A stretch of 64,000 nt of DNA from Narthecium ossifragum. Its lineage: Eukaryota; Streptophyta; Magnoliopsida; Dioscoreales; Nartheciaceae. Positions within the stretch are counted from its first letter, which is position 1. Each line of letters begins with the position of its first letter. The DNA lies in contig OY986972.1 in assembly GCA_963920575.1 (NCBI GenBank), forward strand, positions 15,418,502-15,482,501. Reading direction: 5' to 3'. Positions 32,862-43,925 of the stretch are shown here, piece by piece. The position numbers were made by a program, and so were the translations under genes. The notes below the pieces were generated by a model. The model had not been told where the DNA came from and did no database searches. It saw only the letters and a list, made by a program, of their open reading frames with translations.

Positions 32862-33890
32862 GGACCAAGAGGGGGTTGGTCTTGGGCCTTATAAAAGAAA
32901 ATCGATGATGGAAACCTAGATAGGAGGAGTCTAATTATACCATATGCTTGCAAATAATTAGAGTAGAAAATAACGCAAGTAAATGAAGGATATAATATGA
33001 GTTTAGAGAGATTGCACCAGATTTTTATAATGGTTCGGCCAAACTTGCCTACGTCCACTTCACCCAATGGTCCTTCTTGAGGTTCCACTACTTGTAAGAC
33101 CTTTATAAGCTTTCCTCCAAGCTTACGGGTGCTTGGCAACCTTACAATCTCTCTCAACCGCTGCTGGGTCTCTTTCTCTCAATGTCTACTTCACAACTTG
33201 AAGTAGTTTTACAAAGTTAAGCTCACAAATAAAGAGACTAAACTTGCTATAAATATTTCCCAATGATCTTTTAGGGCCCCCTAAGTTCGTTGCAAGATTG
33301 TCTCATTTTATAGCTGAACTCCAAAACCCTCCAAATAGCCTTCCAACAACTATTTTTGTCTTCTCAAACATCTCTTTAACGGTTCTATTTCTGATTGGCG
33401 GTTGACCGTCGCATCATCTGCTACATCATCCATCGCACTCAAACTATAGCCTGGATCGACCACCGTATCAGCCGTCAAGCATCATAGTCGACCCTCGCAT
33501 CATTCGCCACATCGACCGTGAGTCTCTATTCTGAAAAATACTTCTAAGGGTCGATGACTCGTTCGACCATTGCTTCTCGAAAACAAGTTACATAGGGCAC
33601 GGTCAATCGGTCCATCGACTGTCAGCCTATTTCCCACGAACAACTACCGCAGTTGATCTGTGCATCAACCGCTAGTCTCCATGGTCGATCCGTACATCAA
33701 CCGCGAGTACATAAACATCCACATATGATTTTAATGCTTTCAAAATTAAGGGATATTAATATCAAAACAATGTTTTATCATCATGCATAATATGACATCA
33801 TCAAAACAATATACTAGGACTAAGACATATATGTTTATATCTACATACAAAATTCACATAAGTATAATTGCATGGTTCATCATTTAGATG
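32862..33890. mobile_element. Probable copia-type LTR nested in copy A3
   Basis: The segment contains text typical of plant copia LTRs: GAAGGACCAAGAGGGGGTTG, then a TTATAATGGTTCGGCCAAAC-type block with GCCTACGTCCACT, and AAGCTTTCCTCC(A)AGCTT. It interrupts the family-A homology of its surroundings. Exact ends and target duplication were not resolved, so edges are approximate. No coding part accompanies it. Confidence 0.5.
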
Positions 33891-34754
33891 CTAATCAAGA
33901 GGAAAGTTAGAAACCAATCGACATGCCGACAATCACACAATTAACCAACTAAACCTCACCCAATTGAGCATGCAAGCCCTAGATGATACTAAGAGTACTA
34001 ATTTGATGATTCTAGAAGGATCAAGTATAAAGAAATCCAAGAAATTGCCCATTTTCGGTTGCTACAATAACATGAGAACTAGCGAAGATGACGTCAAATT
34101 ACCAATTAAACATGATCATATATAGTTTTACCTACTAGGGACATCATATCCAAAAATTAGATAGATTTGATGTCGAAATTTCAAAGAATTTAACAACTTT
34201 TTACCATTTCTCTGTTTCAACACAGCTTCGAAGGAAACTTACCACAATTCGTAAAACAATAAAAAAAAACTATGAAACAAACGGAATCTGGAAGTAGACT
34301 CGGATATCTACAACTTTCATGTTGAATATTTCCTGAGATCAAGTATGTACGAGTCTAAATTCAACCTAGAACACAGCAGTTTCAGCAAAAACAGAAAATC
34401 CGAAAAATCCGAGCGAAAAGATGCATAAATCTGTAGTAAATCCAAATGAAATCCTATAAGACTTCAATCAGTAATTAAGCAAGCTTAGGAGAATCATCAT
34501 CACAAAGAAATCAACAGATCAACCAATGAAAACCTTAATAAACCCTAAACTTCAGTTTAGTTGTAGAAACTTACATCAACTCGCTAATCCTCCATTAATC
34601 CATGCTAAACCAGCCTAGGCTGGCCTTCCCCCTCGCCGTCGCCACCTCCAAGCTGCCAGGGAACCCTTCGAAGTTCTCTCGTCGGGACAGGTAGAGAAGA
34701 GAAAGAGAAGAGAAAAGAAAGGAGAGGAGAATAGAAGGGTATTTGTAAGTAAGC

Positions 34755-37700
34755 TGTGAGGACCCATACCTCTAAACCGGTCCGACCACGTAGGTCAAGG
34801 GTTTGGCTCAGTTGGTTCGGCTCGATGGGCTTGTTTCGCGATCTCCTTTGATCGTTGCGGCTATAGGGGTAATTTGGTAAATTACACTTGGCGGAGTTGG
34901 TTTCACACACGCGTAGCGCACACACGGCCTTGTAATGATGTATGTGTTTGGTTAGACCATTACAAGTACTCTACATCTGAGGAACTGAGTTTGATCGCGA
35001 GAATCAAGATTTGAGTAGCTTGGATCAGATCTGGCCGATCAAACGACCATGATCTAATATTAGGCCATTAGTATATAAGAACCCTTTAGTTGCCCTGTTC
35101 TCTCGTTAGGGCACTATTCCGCCCGATAGAGAGAGTGAGTGAGGCGGCGGCGCGGGGAGAGAAGAGAGAGTCCCGAGGCCGAAGAGGAGCTTGGTGCCGG
35201 CAGCGGCGACCGTGGCCGGAGAGGCGGCTGCTAGAGAGGAGCTTGGCGACGGCGACCGTGGCTGGAGAGGAGCTTGGCGACGGTCACGACGACCGCAGTC
35301 GGAGAAGAGAGAAGAAAGCTAGGGAAATCTATCATAATCCCCGATTAGGCCAATAGGAACAGGTTTGATGCATGCTGCCTTGGATGTTGATTTCGTGACT
35401 TCTCTGTTGATGTTCTTCCTCCTTCATTGCATGACGTTGCTTAGATCTATAGCTGTTATTGGTGTTTTATCTCCTTTCTATGATTCTATGCTTAGATCCT
35501 CCGATGTGTTTGTTGGATTCTTCCCTTGTTCTGGGTTTTCCTTCCCTCTTGGGTTTGCACGGATTTGGAGCTCTGCTCTTCCCATTCCCCGATCTTCTTC
35601 CCTTCTAACCTTATGAAGTCCAGTTTTGGGTTTGCTGGTAGTAACTGGGTTTAGCTGGGTTTGCTCGATGAGTCCTCTTCTCTTCTCTTCGATTCTTCGT
35701 CCCCTTTAAGCCTTGTTATGCCTCAGTGGTGAGGTTTCCCATGTTCCCTGTTTGATGGACACCAGAGGTTTCCTCCCCAACCCCCTTCTGAACTTAGGTA
35801 GACCTCTCGGTGATTTTCTGGATCCTTTCTGAAGGCCTGCTCTGCCCTGTTGATCACCTGATCGACTGGGGAAGTCGATGGCTGGGGGCTGGATTTGAAG
35901 TTGACAACCGGGTGTCGATGGGAGGAAGTCGCAGTGTCCTTCCTAGTTGATGCTTCGATGGTGAGAAGTGAGAACCATGCCTCCAGTATCCGTGAATTGG
36001 TATGGTCTTTGAGCGATTGGTCTTTGTTGGCAATTCCTTTCCAATGAAATAGCTTAGCCTGGTGCATGCTAGGTGTTTGCTGGTTTGCTTCCTTTATGCA
36101 GTGGCATTGGTTTAATTTTCATCGAGTAACTGTTCTGTCTATTTGATTGGATTCTTAGTTCTTCTGTCTATTTGATTGGGTTCTTAGTTCTCCTCCGGTT
36201 ATTTGGTTCAATGCTTGACTGAAATGATAATGGTAGAGTTAATTTCCATTTGGGGTCTTCTTCGCTGTCCTTAAGCTGGATCGATCAAGTTTGGCTGAGG
36301 TTCTAGGTTGGATCGGTAGCTGTTAGGTCTTCCCCTCCTCTTCCCATGAATTGCCTTCTAATTAATCGTTGGTATTTTATTGTTGATGCTGATAAGTTAG
36401 GCTACCGATTGATTATTACTATAATCCCCTGTGATTAGGGTATATGTATGTCAACCATGTCTATTGCCTGATACTGTATCGTACCCTCTTCTCTGTTCAA
36501 TTCCTGTGAACTAGTGTTAACTTCGTAATTCTTATGATCTCCTCTTAATTATCTATTATGTACTCTTATATCATACTCAAGCCTAGGGTCGGCGGTTTGC
36601 CTGTTTCTATTTCTTTTGTGGGTTAACCGAGGGGGTGATGATTCTCGGGAATGTGTAGATTAACTGGGCCGAAGGTGTGCCCTTCTTTGTTGAATGATAT
36701 TATGCATGGGTTGGACGTGTGAACAAGTATTGTCTATTGACGTGTTTTGGTAGCTGGTGTTTGTTTAATTACTCTTTTAGCTCGTTGCCATGCTGCCTCA
36801 TCATGTTGGACAATTGTTTGATGCTATGGTATGTAGGGACACCTAGGCTTAGTTGTCTGAATAGGCTCATGCATGATACTTGCATTAGAGGCCTTCAGGC
36901 TAGGTACGGGCGATGGATTCAATCGCCGATCTGGGGTTCTCGGGTAGCCCGGATCTAGCCCTAGGACCGGGGTTTGGGTAGTTGAAGATCAAGACGTGAT
37001 TGTCATCAATGATTATGTTTGATATCATTTGAGGTTATTGTTATAATTGACTATATATAGTATATTCATGTATTTGAGTTGTAGAGGTCGTGTCGGGTCT
37101 CTAAGGTCAAGTGCTAAGGATGAATGTTGATGTCCCTAACTTGTGTGTCCCCACTAGAGATGATATGACTAGGCAGGGTGGTACCTGAATAGGAGCTCGT
37201 AGTCTTTGTTTCCTCTCGTTTGTTCTTGAGTGAGGGTGGGACATAGACAGGAGCCCTCGGGAATCGACGGGGTTATGGGGTCCCTTGACATATCTTAGGC
37301 TTAGGCGGAGAACGACACAGTTGCAGTTTCCCTTCCTTTATGTGCGACGTAGAGTTGAACCCTACTGGGCATTGTTGCTCACCCTGCTTGGGTTACATAG
37401 GCGATGCAGGTTGATGCAGTTCCTTCTTTTAGGTGTTCTTCTAGAAGATGGCGTGACATGTCAAGGTGATCAAGGGCATTGAGCTTCGAGGAGTTTTACA
37501 CAGTTTTGTTATAGTTTTATATTATGATGTATAAATTGAGGTATAACCTGATGTATTCGAGGATAGAATTGTATGATCTTTAATTCAGTTGTATTTGAGA
37601 AATATTTTAATATTCTTTAATGTAGATGTTGAGGAATGTAATAATTAGTAACTTACTCATGTGCCCATTGTATAAGTTGAAGTTGTAAAATTATAAATTA

Positions 37701-37874
37701 TACATGTTTCTTGTGCTATAATTACAAAGGAGATTCTGCCGAATTTTCAATGAACTGGAGGATCAAATTGTTCAAATTCATAGCAACTATATACTTGTAT
37801 ACTATTGATTATGTAAATAGGTTTAGGTTGTTCACGCCCTGATTTGGATGAGTTTTCTGGGTCGGGGTTTGACA
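34755..37874 (+). mobile_element. Family-A LTR copy A4, inserted head-on into copy A3
   Basis: Starts TGTGAGGACCCATACC at 34755, ends GGTCGGGGTTTGACA at 37874, and is flanked by a perfect TAAGC duplication (34750-34754 and 37875-37879). At 3.12 kb it is longer than copies A1 and A5; the extra length lies in the middle (about 35360-36550), which is unlike the others and has no reading frame of note. It carries the family's conserved blocks (GTTAACCGAGGGGGTGATGA near 36625, TAGCCCTAGGACCGG near 36955, GACGTAGAGTTGAACCCTAC near 37350). It is a solo LTR in opposite orientation to its host LTR. Confidence 0.85.
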
Positions 37875-38206
37875 TAAGCTGAGATTAATCCCAGCCCTCC
37901 GTTTCGATCTTTCCTAATCAAGCTCCGATCTTTCGATCAATTTTTTATCTTCCGATCGAGCTGCGATCTTCCAATCGAGAGCGCATCTAAGTGTCTAATC
38001 AATCACATATATCAATTCAATGCCGTGTATGCACTATGCGGATGTCAAACTGACTGATAAGACTCAATTTTATCAAATTACTACTGGGGTCCAAAAACAA
38101 CAATGCGATCACCCGATCGCACTTGATGCGAAACAAAGCCAACCGAACCCACGAGCATGACCTACGTGGTTGATCCAGGTGTAGAGTTATTTGTCCTCAC
38201 ATGCAA

Positions 38207-38567
38207 GAAAGCATAGAGGGATGAAGTATGTTCGCCTTTAGATGCAAGAGGGACTATGACGTTTCAATTCCTGGCAGAACTCCCTCCGCCTCAAATGTGT
38301 GTCTAGCCTCAACCTCGCACTGGATTCACATTGGACAAAGCTCACACACTCCAAATACAAGTAGGAGGGGAACCTCCCAACGAGAAACATCTTAGGAAGA
38401 TGCTTTGGTCATTTACGCCGCATCTGCAAGGCGACTTGGAAGCTCTAGGATGGTTTGACCTGGAATCCTACTCACGAGAGAAGGTAAGTGCTCTTAACGA
38501 TTGTTAGCCTCTGGAAAATCCCCTATCTATCACCCCGTCCTACTTCTGGTGTGTTACCCCCGGGGAT
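38207..38567. other. Unassigned sequence left of the TRIM
   Basis: No gene or element end was recognised. It may be the older sequence into which the TRIM inserted, possibly part of the LINE that continues on the right, but no conserved LINE motif is visible here. Confidence 0.3.
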
Positions 38568-38572
38568 CTTCG

Positions 38573-39244
38573 TGTTGGGCATGGGTGTTGCAGGCCCAGG
38601 CAGCATCTCCTTGTGATTAGACCCTGTTGATGCTGGGTTGATTGCCCAGGGCAGGGTGTAGGCTCCTAACGGACCCGCCTACGGAGCCTCGTGGCGCAGA
38701 CCCTCATGTCCATATGCCGCTTAGTGTGGGGTTCTGCGCGGCTATGTGGTTCCACGGTCGATTTATGGGGTTCGATCGCGACTCTATAGTAAAGGTAATA
38801 TGGGCGCCCCTACTATTATTTTGGAGTTTTGCTATGAGTGGTTAGCTCGTGGATCCTAAACTGACATGTGGTATCAGAGCGAGGTCGCAAGTTTTAATCC
38901 TCAAGGTGTTGCTGGGGGGAGATTGTTGGGCATGTGTGCTGGAGGCCCAGGCTGCGGGCCGGATGGGCTACAGGCCCAGGCAGCATCTCCCTGTGATTCG
39001 CCTCTGTTGATGCTGGGTTGGGTGTACAGGGCAGTGTGGGTTCCTAACGGACCCACCTGCGATAACCCGTGGCGCAGACCCTCATGTCCACCCGCCACTT
39101 ATTAAGGGGTTCTGTGCTGCTATGTGGTGCCATGATCGATATATGGGGGTCGACCGCGGCTCTATGACAAAGGTAATATGGGCGCCCCTACTATTATTCT
39201 GGAGGTTTGGTACGAGTGGTTAGCTCGTGGATCCTGAACTAACA
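38573..39244 (+). mobile_element. TRIM (terminal-repeat retrotransposon in miniature), 672 bp
   Basis: Two direct LTRs, 38573-38866 (294 bp) and 38924-39244 (321 bp), both start TGTTGGGCATG and end in ACTGACA or ACTAACA. They flank a 57-bp centre holding a perfect initiator-Met primer site TGGTATCAGAGC (38869-38880) and a purine tract GGGGGGAGA just before the second LTR. A perfect duplication CTTCG lies at 38568-38572 and 39245-39249. There is no coding capacity; mobilisation would need proteins from another element. The second LTR is longer mainly through a roughly 27-bp partial duplication of the AGGCCCAGG block near its start. Confidence 0.93.
38869..38880 (+). other. TRIM primer-binding site (initiator-Met tRNA)
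   Basis: TGGTATCAGAGC, the exact complement of the initiator methionine tRNA 3' end, two bases after the first LTR. Confidence 0.9.
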
Positions 39245-39249
39245 CTTCG

Positions 39250-39785
39250 GGCTCTAATTTGCTGAATGAGGCTGGAGGCTGATGTGAGGACCTATTGTAC
39301 AACTCTTTTCACCTAGATCTTATAGCCACGATCTAGGACTTCTGGATCCAGGGAGGCTCCTACAACAAGACTGTGTGGTCATTTTACTTCAAATGGCGAG
39401 ATGTCGGCCTCAATTTCTCTCTGGATTGCAAATGAGCACATGGCGATTTGGCTTGGCGAGGAGTGGAGTGCAGGATTGCTCAACCTCTGAAAGGCGCAAG
39501 TGGGCCAATGAGTAAAGTTCTTCCTTTGGCGCTTCTTTCGCGGGAAAATTTTGTCATCCGAATTCATGTGCTCCACTGGCTGCACAACATATCCCTTATG
39601 TATGAGATGTAGATCCAACGTTGAGTCACCTACATCTATTTTTTAATTGCTATGTCTCCCGAGAAGTTTGGATGAGGGTTTTGCGTGGCCGCCGGTACCC
39701 TTCCTCTTGGGACGATTGCTGGAGAATCGTATCTTCTTGCTCTAGGTCAGTCTTGGGTTCAAGCTCTATATGGGTTCAAGCTACG
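39250..39785 (+). pseudogene. LINE (L1-type) ORF2 3' part with zf-RVT motif, fragment
   Basis: Decayed text that in changing frames reads TVWSFYFKWRDVG (the W.....G.F segment before zf-RVT), PLALLSRENFVIRI, then SHLHLFFNCYVSREVWMRVL, the hallmark HLFf.C..sr.vW of the zf-RVT domain that follows the reverse transcriptase in plant L1-type LINEs. Multiple frameshifts and stops are present. It continues at 41307 after a truncated LTR. Confidence 0.6.
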
Positions 39786-41306
39786 TCGACGAGATCAACG
39801 TCCTTTGACGGTGCGTAGTTTTCAAAACATCAATGAGGCCTCATCATCTTCAAGCCTCCGAAGTCTTTGCGTCTCAGACATGAGCGTCTCGACAAAACCT
39901 TGTCTTCTTCCTCTAGGAGTGCCTCTTGTAGCCTACCGGTGCCTCCAAGACCTCACGTTCTCTTTGAAGAATGTAGATCCTTCATATAAGGATAGCTAGC
40001 CATGCAGACAACTATATTTGATGATGGCCGATCCCATTCTTATACGGTAAGAGACATATAAGGATAGCTAGCTTTGCAGCCAACTATATTTGGTGATGGC
40101 TGATCTCATTTTTATACGGTATGGGATGATCTCATTTTTGTATGGTATGGGATAGCTATCAAGGATATGTTCTGGCGGATTTTTTTGAAATTTGAAAGTC
40201 GTGTTCGAATTTTGAAATATGTTATAATTTTACCATTTTTTCTCATGTATATTTAAATTTGAATTATTTGAATATTTATACAGATTTAAGAAATTTGTGA
40301 ATAATTACTCCGGTCCATAATGTTTGTTTGAATTTCTAATATTTTTAGGAATTTTACTAAAATACCCTCTCATCGGTCGTATATACCTTGGACCGAAATA
40401 CCTTGGAGTGCAGAATGGTTAGATTTTAGACAATTACATCCATAAGGGTGTAAATTGACCAAGATACCCCTTGGGGCTAAAGGTTGAGGTAAAATGACCA
40501 AAATACCCCCTCAAGGCTAAATGACCAACATACCCTTTTGAATTTGGTTCATATAATGTCCATATATATATTTGGACGAAAATACCACTAAGGTAGACGG
40601 GATCTTGAAGGGTTAATATGTGTAAATTTTGCATAATTATCTCCCGAGAGGTGGAAATGACCAAAATGCCCTTATGATGGATAGTTTGGACTATACCTTT
40701 ATACTTTCCGGTTTATGATGGATAAGACCAAAACTGTTTAAGGGCCGATGTAAGATATGTGGATTATGTAGTTTTATCATATTTTCATAAATATCCCTAA
40801 CGGTTTTAAATGACTGAAATGCCCCTTTATATCCTTGGTTCATGTAGGACGCCATCAGAACCGAGTTAGCCAATTAGGACGTAATTAGAGAGTTTAATTA
40901 TGCATTTTCATCTGCATTTCTAACATGTAATCTTTGTGTGTTAAAATTACCAGAATACCCCTAAATTCATATAGCTTATTTAGAATGCTACCAAAGATAT
41001 GTATCGTCATTGTATATGTATTGTCATCCTGGAATCTAATAGGAAGTTTAGGCATGTATTTTGGCCCGAATTCCTGATATGGCCTTGAGCGGATGAAATT
41101 ACCCAAATGCCCCTATTCCACTGGTTCGTGCAAGATGCCATCAAAATCAAGAAAAGCATTTATAGGCCGTTTTAAATATGTTTTAAGCTTGCTCGAGTCT
41201 ATTTAATGTTGTTTTGGCTCAAACAAACTGAGGGCATGCACTATATGGTCAAAATTGTTATATAAATATTACGAAATTTTGGTCTTGTCAAAATTGGTCT
41301 CAACAA
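39786..41306 (+). mobile_element. Truncated, diverged family-B (Tat-type) LTR
   Basis: Collinear with the second half of the 2.1-kb LTRs of the Tat element at 43.9-62.6 kb: CGAGATCAACG near 39790, AAGGATAGCTAGC near 40055, GGTATGGGAT, GGCGGATTTTT near 40170, many GACC(A)AAATACCC steps, GCTCAAACAAAC near 41218, and the end TCTCAACA at 41306. The LTR's outer half is missing on the left. Divergence is far greater than between the Tat element's own LTRs, so this is an older, related insertion into the LINE. Confidence 0.65.
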
Positions 41307-41960
41307 GAGGCTACACTTTTTGGTTGATTTGCAAAGACAGGAACACCGCCTTCTTTAAGAACCAGGCACTCCCTAGTGACAAACTCACGATATTAATCTT
41401 TAGGCAAGTTAAGAAATTCTCTATTTCTGATATGCCCACATAGGTTCTCCAGCCTACCATCAAACCATATGCCTCTCTAGTTCTCCGATCTGATCTGCTG
41501 TACATGGAGGGGCTGCTGGGCAAACTGCAATTTTATTTCCTAATGGGGTCCGACCCCCTTGGACTTGGGCTACAAGAGCAACTATCTCCTCGGTTGTCGA
41601 AGCTGAGCTCTTAGCTATGAAGGGTGGGCTTTCGTAGGCCAAACGTAGAGGCATGTGGTCCGCTGTATTGGACTCAGATTCACTTTTTGGCATTGGTTAT
41701 CTATATGGAAGATTTGTCGAACCACAAGTAGTTGCAGACCTCCTATTCTAGCTCCTTATCGATCATAGTGTCCGAATTCAATAGTGTGTGTTTTGTACCT
41801 ATCACGTGGTAGTTCAACTCCAAGGCGGATGTTTTGGTGAGCTCAGTTTGATGTTTTGGCAGGCTTAGTTTGGGTTCCCTACATCTGAGACCCAAATGTA
41901 ACTCTTTTATTTTCGTCTTTGGTTACCCAACCCTCGAGCTCTACTAATAAAAAAAAGGAA
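41307..41960 (+). pseudogene. LINE 3' end: post-RT linker, RNase H and A-rich tail
   Basis: Starts with GYTFWLICKDRNTAFFKNQA, the W.iWkeRN segment that links zf-RVT to RNase H in plant LINEs. It then has decayed RNase H text (VEAELLAMKGGLS, then LDSDSLFGIG and VVADLLF; the acidic Glu and Asp positions are still seen) with several frame changes and stops. It ends in AATAAAAAAAAGGAAA at about 41947-41962, a remnant of the poly(A) tail. Together with 39250-39785 it is one LINE, 5'-truncated as is usual. Confidence 0.65.
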
Positions 41961-43925
41961 ATCAAATTTAAAAAGCAGTAAAAGATCTAAACTAGCATAG
42001 TGTGAGCCAGCGGCTCATGACCCTACTGGCCGGCTCCTCCAAGGAACCCACCCAAGCCGGCTGGGCTCGAGTAGAGTCCGTGTGAGGACCTATCCCTCCA
42101 TTCCTGTGGCTCGTTGTTGACCACAAGGGCAATTTGATAAATTGCGCCTTGTCGGTTTGTTTCACACCCATGTGTGCACACACCAACCTTGTTTGTGTAT
42201 GTGTTTGATTAGAAAGGTTAGGTGGGCCCGGGATCGAAAGATCAGGGTTTGGGCAGAAGCATTTGCCCCAACCCCACTTTTGAGTGAAGTAGGATCGATC
42301 CGCCCTAGGGGGGAGGATCGATCCCACTATGCCTCAATCGTCTTTGCCAGGCATGCAAAGGATCGATCCTCGCCCCTAGGCAGATCGATCCCTTGTAAGT
42401 CGATTTGAAATCCTATAAATAGAATTTCACTGCTCCTCTTTGAATTCTTTTTGGAAATCCTTCAAATCCGCGCGAAATCTTTAAAATCCGGCTGCTTGGG
42501 AAGGGATCTAAGGACGATCCAAGGCCTGATAGCTCGGATTTAGGAAGATCCAGCGTTGATTGGTAGCTGTTTCTACCCAAATCTTAAGATTTGGTACAAA
42601 GGGTTGATTTCCGGTTTTGGTTCGAGTAGATCTCCTTGTATAGGCGATGGTTTCGCGATTGGTCAGCGTTTTTGGACTCCTCATGTCCTAATGTACTAGA
42701 CCTATAAGTTTCACGAAGTTTGGTTTAGTTTTCCGGCCGTGATCGTCGTCGGAAGTTGGCCGGAGGGCCGGTTGGGATCGATCCAATTGGATATTGGATC
42801 GATCCAAGTTGCGCTCAAGATGGTCTGTTCACTAGTGGAAGTTGGATCAATTCATGGGTATGTTTGGATCGATCTCGTGTTTCCCAGGAACAGTGTCTGA
42901 GAGTAACAGAGATTGATTGATCGATCCGAGGGCATGTCGGATCGATTCGAGGGCAAGTCGGATCGATCCGAGGGCAAGTCGGATCGATCCATGGGTGTGT
43001 TGGATCGATCCCACATGCACCAGAATGCGTTTTTGAGGCTGTGTTGCCCGCGGGGCTTCGTATGTATGCGGTTTTGGTGGTTTTGCCCGCGGGGCTTGCC
43101 ATGTTAGTTTGTTTATCGCTTTAATGACATGTTTAGTGATATTTCTATAAACTGCTGTCTGTTACTGCTTTGTGGTTGAACAGGAAGAGCGATGACTACC
43201 GGGATTGTGTAGAATAAATGGGCTGACTGTATGCCCTTTATCGCTTTGTGGTTAACCGAGGGAGTCATGACCCTCGGGATCGTTTAGTATAAATGGGCCG
43301 AAGGTGTGCCCTTGTTTTATGCCTGTTTATACTGTTGTATTGCCTGGCTTCTTTGTGCAATAGAGGCATGTTAGGCTAGGCGTGGGCGGTGGTTGACCGT
43401 CTATCCGGGGCTCTCGGGTACCTCGGATCTAGACTCCTGTATCGATTGCTAAGAGGTGGATGTCGTTACCCCGACATGTGTCGTCATGCTTGGTATCCAA
43501 CATGGGTAAGGGTGTTCTACATGTGCTGAGGTTCTCCCTGTTTGTGGCGGGAGAGGGTTACATGGATAGGAACCCTGGGGGTATCGAAGGGATTTATGGG
43601 CTCCCTGGCAAGCCTTAGCTTTGATTTGGAGTCTAGGGGTCGGGTTAGCTCTGTTGCTTTGAGTGCTGAAAGTTGGTTGTCATGACCTCGGTTGTTCCGC
43701 CAAGTGTGGAGGTCCCGCTTGGAGAGGGGTGTCCTACTGGTATCGTCTTGTCCACCCTATGTCAGGGATTGTCGGAGGTAGTCCATCCTTGAACAGTGGC
43801 TGTCGGAGGGACGTACTTGGACATGTACTCTTCAGGTTATTGACGGGATTTATGGGGTCCTTGGCAGGGCTCAGTACTTGGTACAGAGTTAGTTCAGTTG
43901 CAATTTCCCCTTCCTTGTGTGTGTC

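Larger units (their letters stand above)
31700..38201 (-). mobile_element. Family-A LTR copy A3, minus strand, carrying nested insertions
   Basis: On the minus strand it starts TGTGAGGACAAATAACTC at 38201 and contains the family's conserved blocks (GTAGAACCCTATTGAGCTTA near 31840, TCTAGCTCTATGACCGAGG near 32225, the ...GTTGAACCAAGGGAGTCATG... block near 32815). The family end is missing at its left, where copy A2 abuts. It is split by a plus-strand family-A LTR at 34755-37874 and by a copia-type LTR at about 32862-33890. It lacks the GATCGATC array, so it is a divergent subfamily. No target duplication was found. Confidence 0.7.
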
